DNA from: Chloroflexota bacterium
GTDB taxonomy: Bacteria; Chloroflexota; Limnocylindria; QHBO01
DNA: 5,873 nt
Direction of reading: 5' to 3'
Assembly (NCBI GenBank): GCA_013697395.1
Contig: JACCWY010000552.1
Location: 1-5,873, forward strand
Shown here in pieces: positions 5,805 to 5,873 of the stretch (position 1 is the first letter of the stretch; each line of letters opens with the position of its first letter). Position numbers and translations under genes: made by a program. The notes under the pieces were generated by a model. That model saw only the letters and a list, made by a program, of their open reading frames with translations, was not told the DNA's origin and did not search any database.

Positions 5805-5873
5805 CGCGCCGCGTGCCTCCGCCGGAGCGTCGTCGGCCCGCCGCCGCCGGCCCTGGTCGCCGCGGTCCTCGAC
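5799..5873 (-). CDS. Possible C-terminal end of an upstream gene (partial)
   Basis: A minus-strand frame enters from the right edge and ends at TGA 5801-5799 after 24 codons. Nearly all third positions are G or C, and the encoded tail is charged (EDRGDQGRRRRADDAPAEA), as in many disordered C-termini. However, all three minus frames are open across this short stretch. A plus-strand frame from ATG 5767 (MIHGRPPGQAG...) is also open to the edge, so a divergent gene is an alternative. No function can be assigned. Confidence 0.3.
   Translation of the reverse strand, partial: VEDRGDQGRRRRADDAPAEARGAA

Overview
This is a GC-rich window (roughly 70% G+C by eye) in which every well-supported gene lies on the minus strand, so transcription runs from the right end to the left. 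Codon third positions are almost all G or C, and long open frames occur on the opposite strand only as shadows of this bias. The gene content and composition fit a high-GC bacterium such as a Chloroflexota or Actinomycetota lineage. No marker in the window settles the phylum.

Layout in the direction of transcription. The right edge (5799-5873) may hold the last codons of a further minus-strand gene, but this is uncertain. A secreted lipoprotein of unknown function follows (5755-5015), with Pro/Thr/Ser-rich linkers on both sides of a globular core. After a 68-base gap comes a CAX-type calcium/cation:proton antiporter (4946-3870). After a 57-base gap comes a tightly packed four-gene block: a two-domain rhodanese sulfurtransferase (3812-2961), an HTH-WYL transcriptional regulator (2964-1933), a CYTH/triphosphate-tunnel enzyme (1943-1299), and an O-antigen ligase/polymerase-like membrane protein (1302 to beyond the left edge). 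Neighbours in this block overlap by 4, 11 and 4 bases, so they are almost certainly co-transcribed and translationally coupled.

The three genes preceded by a real gap (lipoprotein, antiporter, sulfurtransferase) each carry a -10-like hexamer, TATCAT or TACCAT, ending 6 to 10 bases before the start codon. The three overlapping genes do not. This suggests separate promoters giving leaderless or nearly leaderless mRNAs, with the last four genes forming one unit.

The genes do not form a recognised pathway. The lipoprotein, antiporter and O-antigen-ligase-like protein act at the cell envelope. The WYL regulator and CYTH enzyme, whose frames overlap, are the most suggestive pair, since WYL domains are ligand-sensing and CYTH proteins act on triphosphates. 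No mobile element, CRISPR array, tRNA or rRNA was seen. I do not see convincing evidence of a wholly new system; the points worth a second look are the leaderless-type promoters, the coupled regulator/enzyme block and the unclassified lipoprotein.
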